Positions 34,187 through 41,792 of a DNA stretch of 64,000 nucleotides are shown piece by piece (within the stretch, counting starts at the first letter, position 1; the number at the start of each line of letters is the position of its first letter). The notes under the pieces were generated by a model. It had not been told where the DNA came from. It saw only the letters and a program-made list of their open reading frames with translations, and ran no database searches. This stretch comes from UBA668 sp040081465 (GTDB taxonomy: Bacteria; Actinomycetota; Acidimicrobiia; Acidimicrobiales; Ilumatobacteraceae). The stretch is from NCBI GenBank assembly GCA_040081465.1, contig JBEBGL010000004.1, positions 177,223 through 241,222 on the forward strand, given 5' to 3'. The position numbers and the translations under genes were made by a program.

Positions 34187-35443
34187 ATGAAGCAACCCAA
34201 CCACGAACTACGGATGCTGGCGCCAGAGAGCTTTCGCAAAGCGATTTCACGCCGAGCGATTTTCCAGGCGGGCACCGCTGCAGCGGGTCTAGCTGTTCTC
34301 GCGGCATGCGGCAACGAGAAGAAGGCAACTGACACCACCGTCGGTGGCGAGTGCGATCCGCTCGACGTAGCCGCAATCGCTGACGGAACCCCGAGCTCTG
34401 GCTTCAGCAACGTAGTCAACAAGTCAAGCGGAACGCTTTCGATGTACACCTGGGGCGACTACAACGATCCCGACCTCATCGGTGCGTTAGCCGAAACCGA
34501 CCTCGGTGTCGCGATGAAGGTCGACTACTACCCGAGCAACGAAGACCTCATCACCAAGCTGTCAGCGTCAAATGGCAACAGTGGTTTCGACATCGTCGTG
34601 CCGACCGGCCCATACATCCCGCAGATGATTCAGAAGGGCCTGATCCAGAAGTTCGACCTCTCCAAGTTGCCGAACATCTCCAACGTCGACCCGTTCTATC
34701 TCGGGCGCGATTGGGATCCATGCAACGAGTACAGCGTCTGCAAGGACTGGGGTTCCACCGGCTGGATCTACAACGCCGCTGAAATTGGGCGCGAGATCAA
34801 CACCTGGAATGACTTCTTCGATGTCTGTATGAACGAAGCCAGTGGAAACTGTTCAGTGCTCGACACGTCCGCCAACGTGACCGGTCCGTACTTCTGGGCC
34901 AACGGAATCAACTGGACTACCGAGGAGACGGCCGACCTCGATGCCTGCGAGGCTTTCCTCGTCGACGAGTTCGCGTCGCACATCAAGGCATTCGACAGCT
35001 ATCCGTCGACCAAGTTGGCCGAGGGTGCGTACAGCGTCTCGATGGCTTGGAATGGTGATGCTCGCCAGGCGTTTGTCAGAATTGCCGACGCGGGCGGGAA
35101 CCCAGACGACTGGAAGTGGGCTCTCGGTGCGCCAGCGACCGAGCTGTGGATGGACAACTACTGCATCGCAACCGGGGCACCGAACAGCGATGCTGCACAC
35201 GCTTGGATCAACTGGCTGCTGACACCAGCCATCTCGATTCGCGACCTCAACTACCACGGCTACCACAGCGGCATGCAGAACATCGATGAGTTGCTCGCCG
35301 AGTTGGTTCCCGACCTCGTGCGCGGCGACATGATCTTCTTCGATGACGCCCAGGTCTCGACGATGCAAACTGGTGCCGTCAACTCGGCACAGGACCGCTT
35401 GGTCGACATCCTCAACAAGATGAAGGCCAAGGCCGGCGGCTGA
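34187..35443 (+). CDS. potD: Polyamine-binding lipoprotein
   Basis: A 418-residue extracellular binding protein (type II fold, spermidine/putrescine group). The N-terminus has a twin-arginine SRRAIFQAG followed by a hydrophobic core and lipobox LAAC, so it may be exported folded by Tat and lipid-anchored. MYTWGDYNDPDLI at the start of the domain, and GSTGWIYN inside it, are typical. AAGGAG stands nine bases before the ATG. It delivers the ligand to the fused permease next door. Ligand identity (putrescine versus spermidine) cannot be decided. Confidence 0.9.
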   Translation: MKQPNHELRMLAPESFRKAISRRAIFQAGTAAAGLAVLAACGNEKKATDTTVGGECDPLDVAAIADGTPSSGFSNVVNKSSGTLSMYTWGDYNDPDLIGALAETDLGVAMKVDYYPSNEDLITKLSASNGNSGFDIVVPTGPYIPQMIQKGLIQKFDLSKLPNISNVDPFYLGRDWDPCNEYSVCKDWGSTGWIYNAAEIGREINTWNDFFDVCMNEASGNCSVLDTSANVTGPYFWANGINWTTEETADLDACEAFLVDEFASHIKAFDSYPSTKLAEGAYSVSMAWNGDARQAFVRIADAGGNPDDWKWALGAPATELWMDNYCIATGAPNSDAAHAWINWLLTPAISIRDLNYHGYHSGMQNIDELLAELVPDLVRGDMIFFDDAQVSTMQTGAVNSAQDRLVDILNKMKAKAGG

Positions 35444-35445
35444 TA

Positions 35446-37506
35446 GTGACGGCAACAGTCGCACCTTCGAAGCGCAGATGGCGAGGCCCGAAGATGGGCC
35501 TCGCCATCCCTTCGATCATTTGGTACGTGCTGTTCTTCATTGTCCCGATCGGGTACATCGTCGCTTACTCGTTCGGCCGCAAAGATTCGTCGCTGCTCTT
35601 GCCCGTCGACATGACGGCGCTTTCGCTCGACAACTACCGCGACGTATTTGACGACACGTTCCTGCAGGTTTTCAAGGCGACCATCAAAATCGCGGTCTAC
35701 GCGACACTGCTGTGCCTGCTCATCGGCTTCCCGGTGGCGTACTTCCTCGCCTTCAAGGTGAAAGACAAGTGGCGTGGCATCTTGCTGGCCCTGGTGATCG
35801 TTCCCAGCTTCACCAGCTTCCTGATTCGCACTCTTGCGTGGCGCATTCCGCTTGCGCCGGAGGGGACGCTCTCCAATTGGTTGCAGGATTGGGGTTTGCG
35901 CGATTCGCCCATCGGATTGCTCGAGACGCGCGGCGCGGTGCAACTCGCGCTTGTCTACAACTACCTCGGCTTCATGATTTTGCCAATGTTCGTTGCGCTC
36001 GACCGAATTCAGGCAGGGTTGCGCGAGGCAAGCAAAGACCTCGGTGCCGGTCGCTTCGCCACATTTACGGGCGTCACGTTGCCACTCGCTGGCCCAGGCA
36101 TCGCGGCCGGTGTGTTGCTGACCTTCATCCCAATGTGCGGCGACTATGTCACGGCCACCGTGCTCGGTGGGGCGAAGGGCAACATGATCGGCGCCATGAT
36201 CGCCAGTCAGTTCAGCGCCGCGCAGAACTGGCCGCGAGGTTCGGCGATGGCCGTGCTGATGATCGTGGCCGTATTGGGTGTACTCGTCTTGGCTGCAGCG
36301 CTGCTCTTTGCCGCGAAGCTGGCATCGCGGTTGCTTCGACCCGCAATCGATTCTGTGCGGCAATCGAAAACGCGGCGCTGGAATGCCGAGGCGCGCAGTT
36401 ACGCGCAGCATCCGCCCGCGTTGGATTCCAGCACCCATACCGCCGACAAGATCGTGATGGCTGGTTGGGCCGTAATCGTCCTCGCGTTTCTGTTCATACC
36501 GATCCTGCTGGTCGTGCTGCACTCGTTTAACGGTGGTGGGTCGTTCTCGATTTGGTCGGGACGACTCACACTCGACTGGTGGTTCGGTAAAGGTTCGGTT
36601 GGTGGTGGCCTGGACTCGCCGGTCGGACTATTCCATGGCGACACCGTTCTTGCGGCGGGGCTGCGTTTCGCAGCGATCGTGGTTGTCGGTTGGGGGCTCC
36701 CTCGAATACTTCGAAAAGTTGGAGTTCCCATAGCAGCAGCGGTGTTGCGGTGGGCCGGATCGTTGGCCTTCGTCGTTGGGTTTGTGGTTACCGGCGTGAC
36801 GACCGAGTGGTACGCCTCGATCTTCCGCCAGCTGGGCATCGGAGATTCGCTGCGCAATAGCTTCATCGCCGCATTCGGAGCGACCGTCATTGCTGTTGTG
36901 ATCGGTGGTCTCGCTGGAGTCGCCCTCGCACGCCATCCGGGTTGGTGGGCGAAGGTTTTCATGGCGGTCATCTTCCTGATCCTGGTGACACCAGAGATCA
37001 TGGACGCCATTGCGCTCTCTGGCTGGATGCAGAAACTCGGCGGGCCGTTCACCAGCGATGTTGGTCCGGTCGGGTTCGGAATCATCCGCCTGTGGGTCGG
37101 TCAATCGCTTTACGCATCGGCGGTGGTCACACTCATCGTGCGTGCACGCCTCGCTGGTCTTGACGAGTCGCTGGAGGAAGCGGCGGCCGATCTCGGCGCG
37201 CCACCTCGCCGTGCATTCCGACAGATCACGTTGCCACTGATCTCATCGGCACTGGTTGCAGGTGCATTGCTTTCATTCACGCTATGCCTCGACAACACGA
37301 TCATCTCTGCGCTCATCAGTGGCGCTGATTCCACGTTCCCTGTCGCACTTCTCGGCGCCACGCGCAGCACGATCAAGCCGTTCTGGGGCGTCGGTGCAGT
37401 CGTGCTGTTTGTAGTCACTCTCGCCGCGCTGTGGTTCGTGTACCAAGTGTTGCGCAGGTCCGGTGACTCGTCGTCGCAAATCGCGGCGACCCTCGCCGGT
37501 GGCTGA
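35446..37506 (+). CDS. Fused PotB-PotC polyamine permease
   Basis: 686 residues in one frame where most bacteria have two proteins of about 280 each. Residues 15-300 form a PotB-like half with the EAA coupling loop EASKDLGAG at 194-202; residues 335-680 form a PotC-like half with EEAAADLGAP at 577-586. A polar linker (about 301-333) joins them. Within the PotC half, between the first helix (336-360) and the usual second helix (from 470), an insert of about 70 residues carries two extra hydrophobic segments (about 399-417 and 427-449). GTG start two bases after potD; Tat-lipoprotein and ATPase upstream complete the importer. Confidence 0.88.
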   Translation: MTATVAPSKRRWRGPKMGLAIPSIIWYVLFFIVPIGYIVAYSFGRKDSSLLLPVDMTALSLDNYRDVFDDTFLQVFKATIKIAVYATLLCLLIGFPVAYFLAFKVKDKWRGILLALVIVPSFTSFLIRTLAWRIPLAPEGTLSNWLQDWGLRDSPIGLLETRGAVQLALVYNYLGFMILPMFVALDRIQAGLREASKDLGAGRFATFTGVTLPLAGPGIAAGVLLTFIPMCGDYVTATVLGGAKGNMIGAMIASQFSAAQNWPRGSAMAVLMIVAVLGVLVLAAALLFAAKLASRLLRPAIDSVRQSKTRRWNAEARSYAQHPPALDSSTHTADKIVMAGWAVIVLAFLFIPILLVVLHSFNGGGSFSIWSGRLTLDWWFGKGSVGGGLDSPVGLFHGDTVLAAGLRFAAIVVVGWGLPRILRKVGVPIAAAVLRWAGSLAFVVGFVVTGVTTEWYASIFRQLGIGDSLRNSFIAAFGATVIAVVIGGLAGVALARHPGWWAKVFMAVIFLILVTPEIMDAIALSGWMQKLGGPFTSDVGPVGFGIIRLWVGQSLYASAVVTLIVRARLAGLDESLEEAAADLGAPPRRAFRQITLPLISSALVAGALLSFTLCLDNTIISALISGADSTFPVALLGATRSTIKPFWGVGAVVLFVVTLAALWFVYQVLRRSGDSSSQIAATLAGG

Positions 37507-37819
37507 AGCCTTGGCCGATCAACCCGCCGATGCGCGCAAGGTGATGCGCGCGTTCGTGGTCGACGGCCGCCTGACTTCGATTCCTGCTTCGCATTCGAAG
37601 CGATTGGTGATCCTCGATTGGCTGGCGCAGCTGTTCGAGCCTGGTCGTCATTACAGCGAGAAGATGGTCAACCTGATACTCGGGCAGATCCATCCCGACA
37701 CCGCGGCGTTGCGCCGCTACATGGTCGACGCGGGGTTCCTCGATCGCGAGGCCAGCCAGTACTGGCGAAGTGGTGGCACGGTAGACCTGGTCGACGTTGT
37801 CAGCGACGCGGGCGAATAG
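37499..37819 (+). CDS. DUF2087-family protein
   Basis: A 106-residue protein; the DUF2087 core runs from VMRAFVVDGRLTSIP to the end, with the typical FEPGRHYSEKMVN and LRRYMVDAGFLDRE segments, a small winged-helix-like fold also found fused to ArsR regulators. The GTG at 37499 overlaps the permease stop by eight bases; an ATG at 37544 would start right at the domain. Probably the last gene of the pot transcript, but its role there is unknown; a nucleic-acid-binding part is possible. Confidence 0.75.
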   Translation: MAEALADQPADARKVMRAFVVDGRLTSIPASHSKRLVILDWLAQLFEPGRHYSEKMVNLILGQIHPDTAALRRYMVDAGFLDREASQYWRSGGTVDLVDVVSDAGE

Positions 37820-37822
37820 AGT
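37817..37822 (+). promoter_or_regulatory. Putative -10 box, leaderless septum-formation gene
   Basis: TAGAGT ends seven bases before the ATG at 37830 and overlaps the stop codon of the upstream DUF2087 gene. No Shine-Dalgarno sequence. Confidence 0.5.
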
Positions 37823-37829
37823 CCGCTCG

Positions 37830-38663
37830 ATGGAGCCGATGCAGCCGCCCGAGCCCTTTCAGCCAAAGTTGCCACCGCCACCCACCCTGCCGCCGCGATC
37901 GACTCCGATAGCGGCCGGCGGCTTTCCCGGTTGGAGTCCTGCGCCTCCTCCGCCACCTGGTCCACCAGGGTGGACAGGTCCGCAACCTCAGTACGGCATG
38001 CCGATGCAACCCGTATCGCGCACGTACGGTTTGGCAACCGCTGCACTGGTGTGCGGTCTGTTGGGACTTGTGCTGTTCTGGCTATTCGGAATCGTGCCTT
38101 TGCTCGGCTTGATCTTCGGGTTGATCGGAGCGCGGACAATCAAGAGCAGCGGCGGCACCCTCACCGGACTCGGGAAGGCACGCGCCGGTTGGATCATGGG
38201 ATTGATCGGCCTCGCAGGTGCTGGCGCGTTCTTCTGGGCTGGAGCGACTGGTCGACTTGACGACGACGATGCTGATCGAAACTCGAAGACTGGAATCGCG
38301 CCGTATAACGAGGCCGACGTCGGAGACTGCGTCGCGGAGATTCCAGAGGGCGAAGTCGTTTACGAACTCGAGTTTGTGTCGTGCGACGACGCTCACCGCG
38401 CCGAGGTGTACCTGGCGGGTGAGCTGAACCCGGACGGCAATCGCGTGTATCCGGGCGATACCGCACTGCTCGCCGAAGTCGAAACCGCGTGCGACGAAGC
38501 CTTCGAGCCGTACATCGGGCGCACATACGAGCAGTCGGTGTTCGAGGTGTACTACCTCTATCCGCGCCTTGTTAGCTGGGAGCCGGAGCGGGGCGTCTAC
38601 TTCTGCTTCGTCGGCGAGGTTGGCAAAACGACGATCGGTTCGGCGTTTCAAAGTGACCGCTAG
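37830..38663 (+). CDS. DUF4190 / septum-formation domain membrane protein
   Basis: 277 residues. The first 65 are Pro-rich and likely cytoplasmic and disordered. Two membrane helices follow (about residues 70-105 and 120-140, separated by a short Gly/Ser/Lys loop), the DUF4190 arrangement. The outer part from VGDCVAE onward contains paired cysteines (DVGDC ... EFVSCDDAH) typical of the Septum_form domain seen in actinobacterial wall and division proteins. Likely a membrane protein with an extracytoplasmic domain near the division site; the exact role is unknown. Confidence 0.8.
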   Translation: MEPMQPPEPFQPKLPPPPTLPPRSTPIAAGGFPGWSPAPPPPPGPPGWTGPQPQYGMPMQPVSRTYGLATAALVCGLLGLVLFWLFGIVPLLGLIFGLIGARTIKSSGGTLTGLGKARAGWIMGLIGLAGAGAFFWAGATGRLDDDDADRNSKTGIAPYNEADVGDCVAEIPEGEVVYELEFVSCDDAHRAEVYLAGELNPDGNRVYPGDTALLAEVETACDEAFEPYIGRTYEQSVFEVYYLYPRLVSWEPERGVYFCFVGEVGKTTIGSAFQSDR

Positions 38664-38696
38664 TTACCCGCGCTGCTAGCCTTGCGCTGCCATTGA

Positions 38697-38770
38697 GGGC
38701 GATTAGCTCAGTCGGCTAGAGCGCCACGTTCACACCGTGGAGGTCGTGGGTTCGAGCCCCGCATCGCCCA
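38697..38770 (+). tRNA. tRNA-Val (CAC)
   Basis: Complete cloverleaf: acceptor GGGCGAT/ATCGCCC, D-arm GCTC/GAGC, anticodon stem CCACG/CGTGG with loop TTCACAC (anticodon CAC, codon GUG), T-arm GTGGG/CCCGC with TTCGAGC (its second pair is a T-C mismatch). CCA is not encoded. A -10-like TAGCCT at 38677-38682 would start transcription a few bases upstream. Confidence 0.95.
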
Positions 38771-38796
38771 CCTCAAACCGTAACGACGGATCAGAT

Positions 38797-38802
38797 TAGG
38801 GT
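38797..38802 (+). promoter_or_regulatory. Putative -10 box, leaderless amidase gene
   Basis: TAGGGT ends seven bases before the ATG at 38810; it overlaps the alternative GTG at 38801, favouring the ATG. Confidence 0.5.
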
Positions 38803-38809
38803 GCCGTTC

Positions 38810-39640
38810 ATGTGCGACGAGTGTTTTTCCCGGCGTGACTTGCTGATCGGCGGTTCGCTCGTTCTGGCCGCCGCCGGCATTGCCACTGCGCTCGGAGCGC
38901 CAGCCCTCGCAGAGGCGATGCACACTCCTGCGGCGTTGCCGACAATTCCTGCCGTCAACGTCGCGCCGGGCTTGGATGTGTACCCGCGCGATGCGTGGGG
39001 CGCCGACTTGCCGCCGAAGGGTCCGATCGTTTCGCCCGAAGACGTGCGCTTCTTGCTGGTTCATCACACTGCCTCGTCGAACAATCCCAAAGGCGGCGCC
39101 ATTGCAGAGCTGCGCCGGACATACGGCTATCAGACGGGTCCGGCAAAGAAATGGCCGGACGTGTGCTACCAGTTCTTTGTCGATCGCGATGGGTTGGTCT
39201 ACGAGGGTCGCAAGGGTGCTCTCACCGGATCTGTGGTCGCCAATGCCACTGGCGGTAACCAAGGTTTCGCACAACTCGTATGCCTGATTGGTAACTTCAC
39301 GAAGGTTCTGCCACCCGCTGCGCAGCAGGCGTCGTTAGTTCGGACCTTGGCCTGGCTGGCCGATCGATACAACCTCGACACGACCCCCGGCGCCACCGCC
39401 TCGTTTGTGTCGCGGGGCTCGAACAAGTTCAAGAAGGGCAAGAACGTGAGCGTCAAGACGATCGGCGGTCACCGTGACACGTCGGCGACAGCATGTCCGG
39501 GCAACAAGTTCTATCCAGTCGTACGCGACCACATGCAAACGCTGGTGACCGCGGAGAGGGCTCGCATGCGTGCGGCCAGCAATGGCGGCTTCCCCTTTGC
39601 GCCATCGACCGACACTCCAGCTCCTACCCCAACCCCCTGA
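38810..39640 (+). CDS. Secreted N-acetylmuramoyl-L-alanine amidase (PGRP/Amidase_2)
   Basis: A 276-residue exported amidase that cuts the bond between MurNAc and the stem peptide. A twin-arginine signal (SRRDLLIGG, hydrophobic core, AEA) suggests Tat export. The zinc ligands of the fold are visible: His in LLVHHTASS, His in GGHRDTSATACPG and the Cys in the same block; YQFFVDRDGLVYEGR is the conserved middle strand. The C-terminus is Thr/Pro-rich. It likely remodels the cell wall. It stands alone between the tRNA and the repeat-controlled operon. Confidence 0.92.
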   Translation: MCDECFSRRDLLIGGSLVLAAAGIATALGAPALAEAMHTPAALPTIPAVNVAPGLDVYPRDAWGADLPPKGPIVSPEDVRFLLVHHTASSNNPKGGAIAELRRTYGYQTGPAKKWPDVCYQFFVDRDGLVYEGRKGALTGSVVANATGGNQGFAQLVCLIGNFTKVLPPAAQQASLVRTLAWLADRYNLDTTPGATASFVSRGSNKFKKGKNVSVKTIGGHRDTSATACPGNKFYPVVRDHMQTLVTAERARMRAASNGGFPFAPSTDTPAPTPTP

Positions 39641-39694
39641 ACCCCACCGCTCACGGGGCAATCCGGCGGTCTAGAAATTGGCGCCTTTTCGCGC

Positions 39695-39756
39695 TTGACA
39701 TCGTGACATCACTGTGACATCATGATGATGTCAACAACGCCGGTTGAATGATGTCA
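39695..39756 (+). promoter_or_regulatory. Promoter and TGACATC operator array
   Basis: TTGACA (39695-39700) and CATCAT (39718-39723) are 17 bases apart, a plausible sigma-A promoter. Five copies of one 7-mer cover it: TGACATC at 39696, 39704 and 39715, and the inverse GATGTCA at 39727 and 39750. The copies at 39715-39733 form the perfect palindrome TGACATCA-TGA-TGATGTCA over the -10 and start region. Such an array fits a cooperative, possibly ribbon-helix-helix, repressor. Confidence 0.7.
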
Positions 39757-39779
39757 GCCGGTTTCACTCGGAGGTCCAT

Positions 39780-39914
39780 ATGTTCAACAACCATCCCGCC
39801 CTCGTTAAGGCGCTGCAGCAAGATCGGTACTACCGCTTGGTCAACGAAGTTCGTCGTTGTACCACCAACGACCGCAAGGGTCGCCCGGCGCGCCCCGACC
39901 AGTCGGATCGCTGA
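39780..39914 (+). CDS. 44-residue basic microprotein
   Basis: ATG preceded by GGAGG at 39770-39774 with five bases spacing, one of the best ribosome binding sites in the window. The product (MFNNHPALVKALQQDRYYRL ...) has an N-terminal amphipathic helix and an Arg/Lys-rich polar tail. It ends one base before the GTG of the next gene, so translation is coupled. It is first in the operon and directly under the operator array. No family recognised; its strong translation signals argue that the peptide, or coupling through it, matters. Confidence 0.65.
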   Translation: MFNNHPALVKALQQDRYYRLVNEVRRCTTNDRKGRPARPDQSDR

Positions 39915-39915
39915 C

Positions 39916-40365
39916 GTGCAGGTCGAGCCTGTCCTCAACGGCCTGCGCGCCGCGCTTGCCAACCAAGGGGCGCTCGCCGGCGGCGATCCGTCGGTGGAGG
40001 CCGCGGTCAGCATGCTGATCGATGCTCTTGGCCCAGCGCTGCATCTTGCGGCGTTCGATCTCGCCCAGCAGGCTGCGGCCGAAATCGGCGCGCAGTTGCC
40101 CGATCGAACTGTCGAGGTCGTTGTCAACGATGGCGATCCGGCACTGCGGGTCACAGACGTCGTCTCGGCTACGTCGGACACGAGCAGCGAAGAGTTCGAT
40201 GCACGCATCACGCTGCGGCTGCCGCCATCACTAAAGACGCTGATCGAGAATTCGGCCACGCTCGATGGCGACTCGGTCAACGCGTGGGTCGTCGACGCGC
40301 TCTCCAGGCGCGCCAAGCGCGGCAGCGACCGCGGTCGGCAAATGACAGACAGCTTCGATCTATGA
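39916..40365 (+). CDS. Ribbon-helix-helix (HicB/Arc-type) domain protein
   Basis: 149 residues. The C-terminal part, ARITLRLPPSLKTLIE followed by SVNAWVVDALSRR, is a ribbon-helix-helix DNA-binding motif as in HicB/Arc/MetJ proteins. The N-terminal 80 residues are an Ala/Leu-rich helical region with no recognised domain. The GTG at 39916 lies one base after the microprotein stop; the longer open frame to 39748 would run through the microprotein and is not needed. It probably binds the repeat array upstream and autoregulates; no toxin of the HicA type is present. Confidence 0.75.
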   Translation: MQVEPVLNGLRAALANQGALAGGDPSVEAAVSMLIDALGPALHLAAFDLAQQAAAEIGAQLPDRTVEVVVNDGDPALRVTDVVSATSDTSSEEFDARITLRLPPSLKTLIENSATLDGDSVNAWVVDALSRRAKRGSDRGRQMTDSFDL

Positions 40366-41138
40366 GTACGAACAAGCGCACCGAGCAGTTCCCGGTAGGC
40401 GACCGAACGAACCTCATTGTCGAGCTCCGTTCGGGCGCGGTTGAAGTGCGTACAGGCGCAGCGGGTCGTGCAGTAGTCACCCTCGATAGCGATAGGGCCG
40501 ACGAATGGAATGTGATCCACCTCGGCGACTCTTTGGCGATTCAACCATTCGATCGCCCGGGCTCGCGGGGTAAGACGGTGCGCATCTTTGTGGAGGTGCC
40601 GGCTGGGTCAGATGTCGAAGTGCGAGGCATCTCGGCCGACGTAACCTTCGGCGGCATTCTCGGGGAGGCACGGGTGCACACCCGCTCAGGCGATGTGCGT
40701 ATCGACTCGGCGGCACGCCTCGAGGTAAACAGTGTCTCGGGCGATGTCCGCGCCAACTCCGTTGTGGGCGAGGCGTCCTTAACCACCGTCTCGGGAGACA
40801 TCGACATTCGAGAAGTCGGCGGACGGTTGAGCGCGAACACAACGTCTGGCGATGTGCGTGTCTCGAGCGTCGGCGACGATGTGCTCATCGGAACCGTTTC
40901 GGGCGACGTCCGCGTCGATCGAGTGGGCGGAGCGAGTGTCGGGGTGAAGTGCATTTCCGGCGACGTCACCATCGGCTTGCCGGCGGGGATTCGCGTCGAG
41001 CCAGAGATCTCGACTCTCAGTGGTCGCACGACCTTGCCCAAACCCTCTGGGCTTCCGCACGTCGCCGCGCCGCGAGTGGTGCGCGTTCGGCTACGTACGG
41101 TTTCCGGCGACATCAGCATCGAGCGCGTCACCGGGTAG
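40362..41138 (+). CDS. DUF4097 beta-strand-repeat protein
   Basis: 258 residues, coupled to the RHH gene by an ATGA overlap. From about residue 95 the protein is a run of about eight SGD-centred repeats (TRSGDVRID, SVSGDVRAN, TVSGDIDIR, TTSGDVRVS and so on), which form a right-handed beta-helix or stacked beta-sheet (DUF4097, sometimes called putative adhesin). There is no signal peptide or membrane helix, so it is probably cytoplasmic here. Members often lie next to regulators and may serve as binding or sensing scaffolds; the precise role is unknown. Confidence 0.82.
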   Translation: MSTNKRTEQFPVGDRTNLIVELRSGAVEVRTGAAGRAVVTLDSDRADEWNVIHLGDSLAIQPFDRPGSRGKTVRIFVEVPAGSDVEVRGISADVTFGGILGEARVHTRSGDVRIDSAARLEVNSVSGDVRANSVVGEASLTTVSGDIDIREVGGRLSANTTSGDVRVSSVGDDVLIGTVSGDVRVDRVGGASVGVKCISGDVTIGLPAGIRVEPEISTLSGRTTLPKPSGLPHVAAPRVVRVRLRTVSGDISIERVTG

Positions 41139-41153
41139 TTACACCGTCGCGAG

Positions 41154-41159
41154 TAGTTT
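41154..41159 (+). promoter_or_regulatory. Putative -10 box, leaderless DUF3499 gene
   Basis: TAGTTT ends six bases before the GTG at 41166; no Shine-Dalgarno sequence. Confidence 0.4.
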
Positions 41160-41165
41160 TCGGGT

Positions 41166-41762
41166 GTGGCTCGGGTCTGTGAACGTCCTACGTGTTCGCA
41201 GCCTGCCGACGTCACGTACGGCATCGATCCTTACGAACTCGTGGTGACTCTCGAGGCCTTCGACGCCGTACGATCGCGCCGTGCCGGGGTGCTCTGCCGC
41301 GACCACGCAGACTCGATGGTGGTTCCGAACGGCTGGACATTGGACGACCGGCGCGAGATTGCGCCGCGGTTGTTTCAAAGTCGCGAATCAGCGAAGGTAA
41401 AACCTCGCCGGCGCATTCGCCGCCGCCGCCTCACCGACGACGACACCGGCCAACTGCGACTGTCCGTCAACTTCACGGACATCGACGATGACGATGCGGG
41501 CGCAGAGGTGATTGAACTCAACAAGCCTCGGCCGCGGCCCACCGGGCTTGCGCCATGGCAGCCCGTGTTCGATCAGACCGATGATCTCGACGGCTTGCTG
41601 ACGGCTCGCAGCCCGCTGCTCTCACGAGCGTTTGGCAAGGACAAGCAGTCCCGCTCGGAGGACGCCGTTGGCAACAACGACACTCAGAACGAAAGCGCCC
41701 GCCCGACCGACCAAGAAGGACGGAGGGGCGGGCGCCGCTCGAAGGGCCCGAAAGCCGTTTAG
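41166..41762 (+). CDS. DUF3499-family protein
   Basis: A 198-residue actinobacterial protein. The first 55 residues hold the family core: CERPTCSQPADVTYGIDP followed by GVLCRDHADSM, with Cys and His residues (C5, C10, and the CRDH group) arranged like a small zinc-binding site. The rest is charged and low in complexity (RRRIRRRRL, then acidic DDDDAG, then polar). The family is of unknown function and usually sits among core actinobacterial genes. It stands alone here between DUF4097 and a convergent secreted protein. Confidence 0.82.
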   Translation: MARVCERPTCSQPADVTYGIDPYELVVTLEAFDAVRSRRAGVLCRDHADSMVVPNGWTLDDRREIAPRLFQSRESAKVKPRRRIRRRRLTDDDTGQLRLSVNFTDIDDDDAGAEVIELNKPRPRPTGLAPWQPVFDQTDDLDGLLTARSPLLSRAFGKDKQSRSEDAVGNNDTQNESARPTDQEGRRGGRRSKGPKAV

Positions 41763-41790
41763 CTACTAGCCGTTTTAACTACTAGCCGTT
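41763..41790 (+). repeat. Two direct copies of CTACTAGCCGTT
   Basis: The 12-mer occurs at 41763-41774 and 41779-41790, in the gap between two convergent genes; a third partial copy (AGCCGTT) is the end of the DUF3499 gene. Function unknown, possibly a slippage duplication. Confidence 0.7.
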
Positions 41791-41792
41791 AG

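Noticed and set aside
39748..39915. Upstream extension of the ribbon-helix-helix gene to 39748
   Set aside because: It would start in the operator array and run over the microprotein in another frame; the coupled GTG at 39916 explains the gene better.
39916..41138. A HicAB toxin-antitoxin pair
   Set aside because: The RHH protein is HicB-like only in its DNA-binding part, and no HicA-type double-stranded RNA-binding toxin is present.
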